From JAAYBT01 sp964404395 (GTDB taxonomy: Bacteria; Bacillota; Clostridia; Acetivibrionales; DTU013): DNA of 28,963 bases. Positions 1 to 7,405 of the stretch are shown in pieces. Location of the stretch: NCBI GenBank assembly GCA_964404395.1, contig CAYOKA010000014.1:1-28963 (forward strand), in the 5' to 3' direction. The position numbers and the translations under genes are program-made. A model generated the notes under the pieces. The model did not search any database and was not told where the DNA came from. It was given only the letters and a program-made list of their open reading frames with translations. Each line of letters begins with the position of its first letter. Position 1 is the stretch's first letter.

Positions 1-353
1 TGTCCATAGATATAGCAGATGTTGATGTGGGCAGGAACATTGGCGCGCAGCTTCAGACATTACAGGCAGAGGCTGATAAGAACATTGCGCAGGCAAGAGC
101 CGAGGAAAGACGTGCCATGGCAGTTGCCAAGGAGCAAGAGATGGTTGCATTGGTACAGGAAATGCGTGCAAAGGTTGTAGAATCCGAAGCTGAGGTGCCT
201 AAAGCCTTGGCAAACGCTCTTAATAACGGTAATCTGGGTGCGATGGATTTTTACAATATGCAGAACCTGATTTCTGATTCAAAAATGCGAGATTCCATTG
301 CGAATATGAATAAGCCTGCAACGGTCGAGGGTAAGAGTGAAAAAAACAAATAG
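1..353 (+). CDS. floA: Flotillin-like protein FloA, C-terminal part (5' end outside window)
   Basis: The frame is open from base 3 to the stop and starts with SIDIADVDVG, so the GTG at 27 is an internal valine codon and not a start. The visible 116 residues are the end of an SPFH/flotillin protein: an Ala/Glu-rich coiled coil (QAEADKNIAQARAEERRAMA), then the EMRAKVVESEAEVPKAL segment and the GNLGAMDFYNMQN motif that marks the FloA family C-terminus. FloA is a membrane-associated scaffold of functional membrane microdomains in Gram-positive bacteria; its SPFH and membrane-hairpin parts would lie upstream of the window. A small gene follows 77 bp downstream on the same strand. The family call rests on strong motif similarity. 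Confidence 0.92.
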   Translation, partial: SIDIADVDVGRNIGAQLQTLQAEADKNIAQARAEERRAMAVAKEQEMVALVQEMRAKVVESEAEVPKALANALNNGNLGAMDFYNMQNLISDSKMRDSIANMNKPATVEGKSEKNK

Positions 354-430
354 GAATTGTGGATTGTAGCAGGATATATTGTCAGGCAACGGGAGATATA
401 TAGAGGAAGCTGACGGAAAGGATAATAGCT

Positions 431-640
431 ATGGCTGAATCAGGTTTGCCAAGAGTAACAGATGACAGCTTAAATAAGCTTAGATCAATGGAAGCGGAAA
501 GGCCTCGAAAAGAAAGTTCAGGCAGAGTATCGGCCGGTTCAGGCCTAAAACTGAATACTAGTGGTGAAAGCCTGTTAAATGGCGTCATAATGGCTGAAGT
601 GCTTGGAAAGCCGAGATGCTTAAGGCGTGAGCGTCGCTAA
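431..640 (+). CDS. Small basic hypothetical protein downstream of floA
   Basis: A 69-residue reading frame starts at ATG 431, with a GGAAAGG ribosome-binding-like sequence about 9 bp upstream. The N-terminal half is polar and charged. The C-terminus (LLNGVIMAEVLGKPRCLRRERR in outline) has a short hydrophobic stretch followed by a proline and a strongly basic tail. There is no signal peptide and no known domain. Co-orientation and closeness to floA suggest co-transcription. The C-terminal pattern resembles small uncharacterised clostridial proteins from memory, but this was not checked. It could be a chance frame, although the Shine-Dalgarno and the organised C-terminus favour a real gene. No function is proposed. 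Confidence 0.5.
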   Translation: MAESGLPRVTDDSLNKLRSMEAERPRKESSGRVSAGSGLKLNTSGESLLNGVIMAEVLGKPRCLRRERR

Positions 641-697
641 AGCATTGTAGTGCTCATCTCTACGGCTGTTCAACTATTTACGAGCTAAGCTTAATAC

Positions 698-740
698 GCC
701 GGAGCTAACCTTATGGAGTTTATGAAAGTTAGTTTCCGGC
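698..740. terminator. Inverted repeat between the floA unit and glgB, possible terminator
   Basis: GCCGGA (698-703) pairs with TCCGGC (735-740), and CTAAC (705-709) pairs with GTTAG (728-732), giving a two-part stem at the convergent junction. The right arm overlaps the last codons and stop of glgB. There is no clear T-run, so the terminator role is tentative. Confidence 0.35.
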
Positions 741-2660
741 ATATTGTTCTGGCTTGAATATTACCGTAGCCAAGGGCGGAACCTGTATTTTTAGTGTAAA
801 GGGCTTATCATGATACTCTGCATGCTCTGCATAAACCCCACCAATGTTTCCGACATTGCTGCCACCGTATATTTCGGAATCGCTGTTCAAAATCTCCTTA
901 TAGAAGGCATCATATTGAACCCCAATTTTATAGTCCTTATATACTACCGGTGTGAAGTTGCATACGAACAAGAGAGTGTCTTCAAGCCTGTCGGTTTTAC
1001 GCAAGAATGCAACAACGCTGTGGTCGCTGTCATTGCAATCCAGCCATTCAAAGCCGTCATAGACGGTATCCATTTCGTAAAAAGCTTTTTCAGAGGTGTA
1101 AAGCTTGTTTAAATCGCGCACATAGTCCTTTAGCTGTCTATGCTTGTCGTAGCCCAGCAGATGCCAGTCCAGTCCCTGTCTAAAATTCCACTCGATAAAC
1201 TGGCCGAACTCATTTCCCATGAAAAGCAGCTTTTTCCCGGGATGTCCGTACATATAGCCGTAGGCGACACGCAACCCCGCAAACTTCTGCCAGTAGTCCC
1301 CCGGTATTTTCTCAATCATTGAGCGCTTACCATGAACTACCTCATCATGGGAAAGGACGAGGATGAAGTTCTCGTTCATCGCATACATTATGGAGAAGGT
1401 AAGGTAGTTATGATGATATTTGCGATAAACCGGATCCAGACTTATGTACCGCAGATAATCGTTCATCCAGCCCATGTTCCACTTGTATGTAAAGCCCAGA
1501 CCGCCGGTATATGGAGGTTTTGTAATCATCGGCCAGGAGGTGGATTCCTCCGCAATCATCATAATTCCCGGGGAATATTCATAGACAGCTGTATTTAGCT
1601 GCTTCAAAAAGTCTACTGCTTCGAGGTTTTGATTGCCTCCGTATTTATTGGGGATCCATTCCCCGCTTTCTCTGCCGTAATCCAGATAAAGCATAGAAGC
1701 CACCGCATCCACCCGTATACCGTCAATATGATATTTTTCAAGCCAGAATACCGCATTTGAAATAAGGAAGTTCCTCACTTCGTTCCTGCCATAGTTGAAT
1801 ATCAATGTACCCCAGTCGGGATGCTCGCCCTGACGCGGGTCCATGTGTTCATAAAGCGCGGTGCCGTCAAACCTTGCCAGCCCATGACTATCTTTTGGGA
1901 AGTGGGCAGGAACCCAATCCATTATTACACCAATACCTTTACGGTGACATTCGTCGACCAGATACATGAAATCCTCCGGATGCCCGTAGCGACTTGTCAC
2001 ACTGAAGTAACCCGTCACCTGGTAGCCCCAGGAATCGTCAAGCGGGTGTTCTGCAACCGGGAGTAGCTCTATATGTGTATAGCCCATGTCAACTACATAA
2101 GGAACGAGCCTATCGGCTAATTCTCTGTAAGAGAGGAAGTTGTTGCCATCCTGCGACCTGGCCCAGGAGCCAAGATGCACTTCATAGATAGAGATTGGCT
2201 TACGAAAGGAATCCTCGGACTGTCTTTTCTCGATCCAGTCTGCGTCCCGCCAGTCATAATCGCTTCCCGGGTCATATACGATGGAGGCAGTACCCGGGCG
2301 CAGCTCGCTGTAAAAGGCATAGGGATCGGCCTTCTTCAAATAATCTCCGGATTTTGTTCTGATTTCATATTTATACACTTCGCCAGGGCCAATGTCCGGA
2401 ATAAACAGGGCCCAGACACCTGAATTTCCCACCGGCTTCATAGGATGACTTGCTCCGTTCCAATAGTTATAATTGCATATGAGGCTGACGCTTACAGCCG
2501 AAGGAGCCCATACCGCAAAGTGCGTCCCGCTTTTTCCATCCAGTGTAATCGGGTGTGCGCCAAGCTTTTCAAATATTTTATGATGTGTGCCCTCACTAAA
2601 AAGATGCAAATCAAAATCAGTGATAAAGGGGGATTGAAATTCAGGTGCCTGATTATTCAT
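729..2660 (-). CDS. glgB: 1,4-alpha-glucan branching enzyme GlgB
   Basis: This 643-residue GH13 enzyme forms alpha-1,6 branches in glycogen in the cytoplasm. Residues about 40-135 form the N-terminal beta-sandwich (CBM48) with HFAVWAPSAVSVSL. The TIM barrel follows, with DWVPAHFP (about 248-255), GIRVDAVASM with nucleophile Asp318, MIAEEST with acid/base Glu371, and LSHDEVVHGK with His438/Asp439. A C-terminal all-beta domain ends near PLATVIFKPEQYAGN. The length is normal for bacterial GlgB of the short-N-terminus type. No other glg gene is visible; it stands alone and is read divergently from the unknown gene at 2851. It converges on the floA unit. No disruptive change is seen. Confidence 0.96.
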   Translation of the reverse strand: MNNQAPEFQSPFITDFDLHLFSEGTHHKIFEKLGAHPITLDGKSGTHFAVWAPSAVSVSLICNYNYWNGASHPMKPVGNSGVWALFIPDIGPGEVYKYEIRTKSGDYLKKADPYAFYSELRPGTASIVYDPGSDYDWRDADWIEKRQSEDSFRKPISIYEVHLGSWARSQDGNNFLSYRELADRLVPYVVDMGYTHIELLPVAEHPLDDSWGYQVTGYFSVTSRYGHPEDFMYLVDECHRKGIGVIMDWVPAHFPKDSHGLARFDGTALYEHMDPRQGEHPDWGTLIFNYGRNEVRNFLISNAVFWLEKYHIDGIRVDAVASMLYLDYGRESGEWIPNKYGGNQNLEAVDFLKQLNTAVYEYSPGIMMIAEESTSWPMITKPPYTGGLGFTYKWNMGWMNDYLRYISLDPVYRKYHHNYLTFSIMYAMNENFILVLSHDEVVHGKRSMIEKIPGDYWQKFAGLRVAYGYMYGHPGKKLLFMGNEFGQFIEWNFRQGLDWHLLGYDKHRQLKDYVRDLNKLYTSEKAFYEMDTVYDGFEWLDCNDSDHSVVAFLRKTDRLEDTLLFVCNFTPVVYKDYKIGVQYDAFYKEILNSDSEIYGGSNVGNIGGVYAEHAEYHDKPFTLKIQVPPLATVIFKPEQYAGN

Positions 2661-2773
2661 GTTTATTCAAATCCTTCTTTGTGTATAATAAAAGTCGCTT
2701 ACGTCCATTACCGCTATTATATAGGTTTTTCTGTAATTCTGCCACTGACTTTTCAAATGCTCTATTCAAAGTG

Positions 2774-2803
2774 TTGTACTTCATTCCACACAAATGATAT
2801 ACT
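2774..2803 (+). promoter_or_regulatory. Candidate sigma-A promoter for the 2851 gene
   Basis: TTGTAC (2774-2779) and TATACT (2798-2803) are separated by 18 bp. They lie about 50 bp before the chosen start of the downstream gene, in the divergent intergenic region shared with glgB. This is a motif match only. Confidence 0.45.
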
Positions 2804-2850
2804 TTGTCTATACTGCTAAAGGTAAAATGCCCACTAAGGAGATGGAAGGA

Positions 2851-3444
2851 ATGGATGGAAAGATAAGGATACATGAAATGAAACCGGCTTCTTCATTAGA
2901 TAGCCCCAATTTTGTGATGACATTTAATCATAGAAAATCAAAGGGTAACCAAATGGCCGACCATTATGAGGCTATTACAAGGCTGATAGGCAACAATGAC
3001 CTTGTAATCTCGCTGGATACTTCCCTTATGAATCTGCCCAGCTCAAAGCGCGAGCAGTATTATTTGTCATTTCTTGAGGCAGTCCGTGGGCTTAATCTCG
3101 AGTACAGATGTTTTGAGACTACCTCCGATTCACGGCAGTCTTTTCTGGCTTCCATATTTAAAAAGAAAAATACTAAAAAGCAGGAGATGCTGGCCTATGT
3201 AGCCAACGAAATATGGATGCAGGGTGCACTTGAGCAAAGCTTTCCTCTTTATGGAGCAAGATATTTTATTACAAAGGACAATTCTGACGATGCACAGGTT
3301 ATTGAGAAGATGCTTAGAATGATTGACGCCGAAAAGCTTGACTATTTTCAAGTGATAGCTTTTGATGCGGTGTTTATTGATAGTATAGGCATTTGCTCAA
3401 AATATGAGACACTATCCAAATTGAAAGAAAAATTCGAAGTATAG
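2851..3444 (+). CDS. Hypothetical protein, 197 residues
   Basis: I do not recognise this family. The start at ATG 2851 is chosen because AAGGAG (2836-2841) lies 9 bp upstream; in-frame ATGs at 2794, 2827 and 2842 have no such site. The protein appears soluble: no signal peptide or membrane helix. Visible segments include SPNFVMTFNHRKSKGNQMAD, then LVISLDTSLMNLPSSKREQYY, a lysine-rich patch FKKKNTKKQE, and a C-terminal alpha/beta region with DYFQVIAFDAVFIDS. The alternation of short hydrophobic strands and amphipathic helices suggests a compact alpha/beta fold. It is transcribed alone, divergent from glgB, with about 210 bp before the next gene. No function can be inferred from context. Confidence 0.72.
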   Translation: MDGKIRIHEMKPASSLDSPNFVMTFNHRKSKGNQMADHYEAITRLIGNNDLVISLDTSLMNLPSSKREQYYLSFLEAVRGLNLEYRCFETTSDSRQSFLASIFKKKNTKKQEMLAYVANEIWMQGALEQSFPLYGARYFITKDNSDDAQVIEKMLRMIDAEKLDYFQVIAFDAVFIDSIGICSKYETLSKLKEKFEV

Positions 3445-3527
3445 TAAGGAGAATTGCGTCCATTTGCAAATCGCGGTTATCGGGCGCTGTCACCTGAGAC
3501 GCCATCGTATATCGGAATGACAAAAAA

Positions 3528-3557
3528 TTCACATATACTTTTACCAAATATTATAGT
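3528..3557 (+). promoter_or_regulatory. Candidate promoter for the IscU-like/GGGtGRT pair
   Basis: TTCACA (3528-3533), an 18-bp spacer and TATAGT (3552-3557) lie about 100 bp upstream of the start at 3656. The 211-bp region 3445-3655 holds this candidate and the AAGGAG ribosome site at about 3640-3645. I see no riboswitch or other element in it. Confidence 0.4.
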
Positions 3558-3655
3558 AGAATAATGGTTGATGCGGCTGCCATGCTTTGTAGAAAAATAG
3601 CCGATTTTTATTTACCATACTATTTACATATGGAAAGGAAAGGAGTCATAGAAGA

Positions 3656-4348
3656 ATGATTTATTCACATGAAGTTGAAAGAATGACGTGTGTGGCAAAG
3701 GGACCCAATCACGGTTCTGCGCCAATCCCCGAGGAGGGGAAATGGGTTCGGTCAAAGGAAGTAAAGGATATATCCGGTCTTACCCATGGAGTAGGCTGGT
3801 GTGCACCTCAGCAGGGGGCATGTAAGCTGACTCTGAACGTGAAGGAAGGAATTATTGAGGAGGCATTGATTGAGACCTTAGGTTGCTCCGGCATGACTCA
3901 TTCCGCGGCAATGGCATCTGAAATTCTTCCCGGCAAGACTCTTCTGGAAGCTTTGAATACCGATCTGGTTTGCGATGCAATCAATACGGCGATGAGAGAA
4001 TTATTCCTGCAAATCGTCTATGGAAGAACCCAGACAGCATTTTCAGAGGGAGGATTACCGGTCGGCGCAGGCCTTGAGGATCTTGGCAAGGGCTTAAGGA
4101 GTCAGATTGGTACAACCTACGGAACTTTGGCAAAGGGACCCAGATATCTGGAGCTGGCCGAAGGCTACATAACACGCACCGGGCTCGACGAGAACAACGA
4201 GATCATCGGTTACGAATTTGTGCACCTTGGCAAGATGATGGAAATGATCAAAAAGGGCACAGATGCTAATGAAGCGGTTAAAAAGGCGACAGGCAAATAC
4301 GGACGATTCGATGATGCGGTTAAGTATATCGACCCGCGTCAGGAATAA
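3656..4348 (+). CDS. Iron-sulfur cluster assembly scaffold, IscU/NifU N-terminal-like
   Basis: This 230-residue protein has the NifU/IscU N-terminal fold. GWCAPQQGACKLTLNVKEG, with Cys49 and Cys56, corresponds to the first cluster-ligand region, and LGCSGMTHSAAMASE, with Cys77, corresponds to the conserved GCGSAIASS loop of IscU. The third canonical ligand region (HCSxLA) is not recognisable; instead an extra C-terminal region follows, containing YGRTQTAFSEGGLP and a domain ending near 230. It is longer than IscU (about 125-145 residues). AAGGAG lies 10 bp before ATG 3656. The GGGtGRT gene begins 20 bp downstream, so the two almost certainly share a transcript. The role in Fe-S metabolism is inferred from the family; the exact client is unknown. 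Confidence 0.85.
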   Translation: MIYSHEVERMTCVAKGPNHGSAPIPEEGKWVRSKEVKDISGLTHGVGWCAPQQGACKLTLNVKEGIIEEALIETLGCSGMTHSAAMASEILPGKTLLEALNTDLVCDAINTAMRELFLQIVYGRTQTAFSEGGLPVGAGLEDLGKGLRSQIGTTYGTLAKGPRYLELAEGYITRTGLDENNEIIGYEFVHLGKMMEMIKKGTDANEAVKKATGKYGRFDDAVKYIDPRQE

Positions 4349-4368
4349 TTGGGGGAGGGATAAAAGTC

Positions 4369-5367
4369 ATGGCATTGTTTGAAAGTTATGAAAGAAGGAT
4401 AGATACAGTGAATGCCACATTGAACAAATATGGCATTGCGTCCTTAGAGGAAGCCAAGAAGATTTGTGATGAAAAAGGCATTGATGCCTACAATATTGTG
4501 AAAAAGATACAGCCCATTTGCTTTGAAAATGCATGCTGGGCTTATGTAGTAGGTGCTGCAATAGCAGTTAAGAAGGGCTGCAAGAAGGCTGCGGATGCTG
4601 CCGAGGCAATAGGTGAGGGCCTTCAGTCATTCTGTATTCCCGGCTCTGTGGCAGAGGACAGAAAGGTTGGGCTGGGTCACGGTAATCTCGGGGCTATGCT
4701 GCTTCGCGAGGAAACAAAATGCTTTGCATTTCTTGCAGGCCATGAGTCCTTTGCGGCGGCAGAGGGTGCTATAGGTATCGCGAATTCTGCCAATAAGGTG
4801 AGAAAGAATCAGCTGAGAGTTATACTCAACGGGCTTGGTAAGGATGCTGCTCAGATTATTTCCAGAATTAACGGTTTTACATATGTTGAAACTAAATTCG
4901 ACTATTACAGCGGAAAGCTTGATGTAGTGAAGGAAATCAAGTATTCCAAAGGTGACAGATCGAAGGTAAGATGCTTCGGGGCTGATGATGTAAGAGAGGG
5001 CGTTGCTATTATGCACATGGAGGACGTCGATGTTTCTATTACAGGAAACTCCACTAACCCCACACGCTACCAGCACCCTGTAGCAGGCACCTACAAGAAG
5101 GAATGTAATGAGTTGAATAAGAAGTACTTTTCTGTTGCTTCGGGTGGAGGTACCGGAAGGACACTGCACCCCGATAATATGGCGGCAGGTCCGGCTTCAT
5201 ACGGCATGACCGATACAATGGGAAGAATGCATTCTGATGCTCAGTTTGCAGGGTCTTCATCTGTTCCGGCTCACGTTGAGATGATGGGCTTACTGGGCAT
5301 GGGCAACAACCCGATGGTCGGGGCTACTGTATCAGTGGCGGTTGCGGTTGAAGAGGCAATGAAATGA
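4369..5367 (+). CDS. GGGtGRT family protein
   Basis: This 332-residue protein carries the motif that names the family, SVASGGGTGRTLHPDN (about residues 255-270). It also has many conserved Cys and Gly residues: PICFENACWAYV (Cys51, Cys56), SFCIPGSVAEDRKVGLGHGN, KCFAFLAGHESFAAAEG, and the C-terminal GLLGMGNNPMVGATVSVAVAVEEA. No signal peptide or strong membrane helix is evident. It follows the IscU-like gene by 20 bp with GGGGGAGGG as ribosome site. The two families commonly occur together in clostridia, as I recall, and the biochemical function is not established. Cys-rich segments and the partner suggest it receives or uses an Fe-S cluster; this is inference. Confidence 0.9.
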   Translation: MALFESYERRIDTVNATLNKYGIASLEEAKKICDEKGIDAYNIVKKIQPICFENACWAYVVGAAIAVKKGCKKAADAAEAIGEGLQSFCIPGSVAEDRKVGLGHGNLGAMLLREETKCFAFLAGHESFAAAEGAIGIANSANKVRKNQLRVILNGLGKDAAQIISRINGFTYVETKFDYYSGKLDVVKEIKYSKGDRSKVRCFGADDVREGVAIMHMEDVDVSITGNSTNPTRYQHPVAGTYKKECNELNKKYFSVASGGGTGRTLHPDNMAAGPASYGMTDTMGRMHSDAQFAGSSSVPAHVEMMGLLGMGNNPMVGATVSVAVAVEEAMK

Positions 5368-5387
5368 GAAAAGATGACAGCCGGTAG

Positions 5388-5428
5388 ATAAGGATGCGGG
5401 GGGACAGCAAAGCTGCCTCCCTTATTTT
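5388..5428. terminator. Terminator between the GGGtGRT gene and manA
   Basis: ATAAGG (5388-5393) pairs with CCTTAT (5420-5425), enclosing a GC-rich inner stem in which GACAGC/GCTG flank an AAA loop. The right arm runs into TTTT (5425-5428). It lies between two convergent genes and could serve either strand. Confidence 0.65.
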
Positions 5429-6486
5429 CACACGAGCCCATTGAGCCCTGCAATTTCAGAGCGTATTGATTTCATAGCCCGGCCTGCATCCTTAAGGGGT
5501 TGTAATATGTCAGCCTGCAAATCCGGAACATAGGCCTTCAATGCTAAAAAATCACCGTCTAATGAGTAATGTCCTAAGGAGGCCGGCAGCAGTATGGATT
5601 CGCCGCCTTTAAACGGTAATCCGCCATCATTCCATTTTATGATGCCCTCGCCGGAGATGAATGTATAAATAAAAAATTTGCTGCCATCGGCGATTTCCTG
5701 TACAGACCCTTTTATACAATATATTTCTATGCAAAAATAGTGGTTGGCAACGACAATTCGTTTTGTACAGTTGTTCCCAATATCCAGCTTAAGCCCGGCG
5801 TATTTTTCCTTCCGTCCGGATGAGTTGAAATCAATCACGTCCAGAGCCTTTTCAATGTGAAGCTGCCTGCCCACACGGCCATAATCGTACACTCTGTATG
5901 TGGTGTCAGAGCTTTGCTGAACCTCCGCCAAAATGATTCCTTTGCCGATTGCGTGAACTATTCCGGCGGGTATATTGATAACATCTCCGTCAAAAACCTC
6001 AATGGACTTAAGACAGCCCGCCACATCGCTCTGGCTCAGTGCCTGGGCAAACTTTTTGCGAGTGGTGCCTGGAACAACGTCATAAATCAGCCTTGCGCCC
6101 GGCTTTGCGCTTATGATATACCACATTTCATTTTTGCCGGATTCACCATTTTCCATTGTATATGCGTAGCTATCGTCTGGATGAACCTGAACCGACAGAT
6201 TGTCCTGTGCATCAATGAATTTGACCAGCAGAGGAAATTTGTTCACATCCTTGCGGGGCAAGGCATCGCCGATTATTGCCCTCCCATGGAGCCTGATTAG
6301 TTGGGGCAGAGATAAGCCCTCGTATTCTCCGTTTGAGATGATACTATAACCGTTCTTATGACAGGATACCTCCCAGCTTTCTGCAACTATTCCCTCCGGG
6401 GGCAATACTTTTCCCAGTGCAGCCAGATTTCTTCCGCCCCAGATATAGTCTTTATATAGTGGTTCAAATTTTAATGGATATAACAT
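5428..6486 (-). CDS. manA: Mannose-6-phosphate isomerase, class I
   Basis: This enzyme interconverts mannose-6-phosphate and fructose-6-phosphate and is a cytosolic Zn-dependent cupin. The start at 6486 is chosen because TTAGGAG lies 6 bp upstream on the minus strand; the ATG at 6510 would put that site inside the gene. The 352-residue product begins LYPLKFEPLYKDYIWGG. Metal-binding residues are visible: SVQVHPDD (Gln100, His102), KNEMWYII (Glu120) and IPAGIVHAIG (His178). Substrate-site residues lie in SSDTTYRVYDYGR. The C-terminal part is a second cupin-like half with LPASLGHYSL. Length matches the Bacillus-type short ManA. It is a single gene, convergent with the GGGtGRT gene and divergent from the ABC operon. 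Confidence 0.93.
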   Translation of the reverse strand: MLYPLKFEPLYKDYIWGGRNLAALGKVLPPEGIVAESWEVSCHKNGYSIISNGEYEGLSLPQLIRLHGRAIIGDALPRKDVNKFPLLVKFIDAQDNLSVQVHPDDSYAYTMENGESGKNEMWYIISAKPGARLIYDVVPGTTRKKFAQALSQSDVAGCLKSIEVFDGDVINIPAGIVHAIGKGIILAEVQQSSDTTYRVYDYGRVGRQLHIEKALDVIDFNSSGRKEKYAGLKLDIGNNCTKRIVVANHYFCIEIYCIKGSVQEIADGSKFFIYTFISGEGIIKWNDGGLPFKGGESILLPASLGHYSLDGDFLALKAYVPDLQADILQPLKDAGRAMKSIRSEIAGLNGLV

Positions 6487-6590
6487 AGCATCTCCTAATA
6501 GTATCTGCATTTGTGGGTTACTAAAAGTATATAATATATTATTTGCTTATTCAACAGACTATAAATTATGCAGGTTGTTTCCGCATTTTG

Positions 6591-6619
6591 TTTCCAGACA
6601 CGTGCCAATATGGTAGAAT
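6591..6619 (+). promoter_or_regulatory. Candidate promoter of the ABC export operon
   Basis: TTTCCA (6591-6596), a 17-bp spacer and TAGAAT (6614-6619) lie about 40 bp before the ATPase start at 6660. It is the best-spaced sigma-A-like pair in this 173-bp divergent region. Confidence 0.45.
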
Positions 6620-6659
6620 AAAACAAGATACTCAGGTCTGAATGGAGATATAGGTACAT

Positions 6660-7400
6660 ATGGATAAGGTATTGATTGAGGCTAGAAGCCTGACAAAAAA
6701 ATACGGTAAAACCACAGCGCTGGTGGGAATTGACCTCAAAATAGCAAGTGGAGAGATTTTCGGACTATTCGGGGCTAATGGGGCAGGAAAATCTACCTTT
6801 ATTTCGATTTTGGCTACGCTTTTAAAACCAACCTCAGGGGATATTCTGGTCAATGGGATTAGTGTTTCAGAGCAGCCTGACAGGATAAAGCCTGACATCG
6901 GCTTTGTGCCTCAGGATATTGCATTGTATCCGATGCTTTCGGGCAAGGACAATTTAGACTTTTGGGCCGGTATATATGGCCTTCACGGTAAGCTTAAGAA
7001 AGAAAGAGTTGAAGAGGCAGTTACTGTTGCAAGGCTTGAGGACAGGATTGGAGACCGTGTCTCGCAATATTCGGGCGGAATGAAACGCAGGCTTAATATT
7101 GCGGTTTCCCTGCTACATCATCCGCAAATTCTTCTTATGGATGAACCTACGGCGGGTGTTGATATTCAATCTCGCAGATATATAATGGATACTCTGATAG
7201 GTTTGAAAAAAGAAGGGAGAACTATTGTATTCACAAGTCATTACACTGATGAGCTGGAAACAATTTGTGACACAATAGCAGTGATGGATAGGGGTATAAT
7301 ACCTGCGGTTGGCTCGGCTGAAGAGTTGAAGCGGCTTTGTGGAGTAAATGATCTGGAGTCGGTGCTTTTTCAACTCACCACGAAATGCTTTAGGGAGTGA
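6660..7400 (+). CDS. ABC transporter ATP-binding protein
   Basis: This 246-residue ATPase powers the two ABC-2 permeases encoded downstream. Walker A is GANGAGKST (38-46), the Q-loop is GFVPQD (81-86), the signature is YSGGMKRRL (137-145), Walker B is ILLMDEP (157-163) and the H-loop is FTSHYTDE. This is the CcmA/DrrA-like subgroup that works with ABC2-type membrane proteins. The start at 6660 has a weak AGG/GGAG upstream. The stop overlaps the next reading frame's ribosome site, so translation is probably coupled. The substrate is unknown; related exporters move antibiotics, peptides, lipids or polysaccharides. Confidence 0.93.
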   Translation: MDKVLIEARSLTKKYGKTTALVGIDLKIASGEIFGLFGANGAGKSTFISILATLLKPTSGDILVNGISVSEQPDRIKPDIGFVPQDIALYPMLSGKDNLDFWAGIYGLHGKLKKERVEEAVTVARLEDRIGDRVSQYSGGMKRRLNIAVSLLHHPQILLMDEPTAGVDIQSRRYIMDTLIGLKKEGRTIVFTSHYTDELETICDTIAVMDRGIIPAVGSAEELKRLCGVNDLESVLFQLTTKCFRE

Positions 7401-7405
7401 AACGA

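Noticed and set aside
2653..2874. 73-residue minus-strand frame between glgB and the 2851 gene
   Set aside because: It covers the divergent promoter region and overlaps both gene starts; composition looks non-coding.
4627..5169. 180-residue minus-strand frame inside the GGGtGRT gene
   Set aside because: It lies fully within a motif-supported gene and has no recognisable features of its own.
5857..6300. 147-residue plus-strand frame inside manA
   Set aside because: It is antisense to conserved ManA motifs, including the metal-binding HPDD region.
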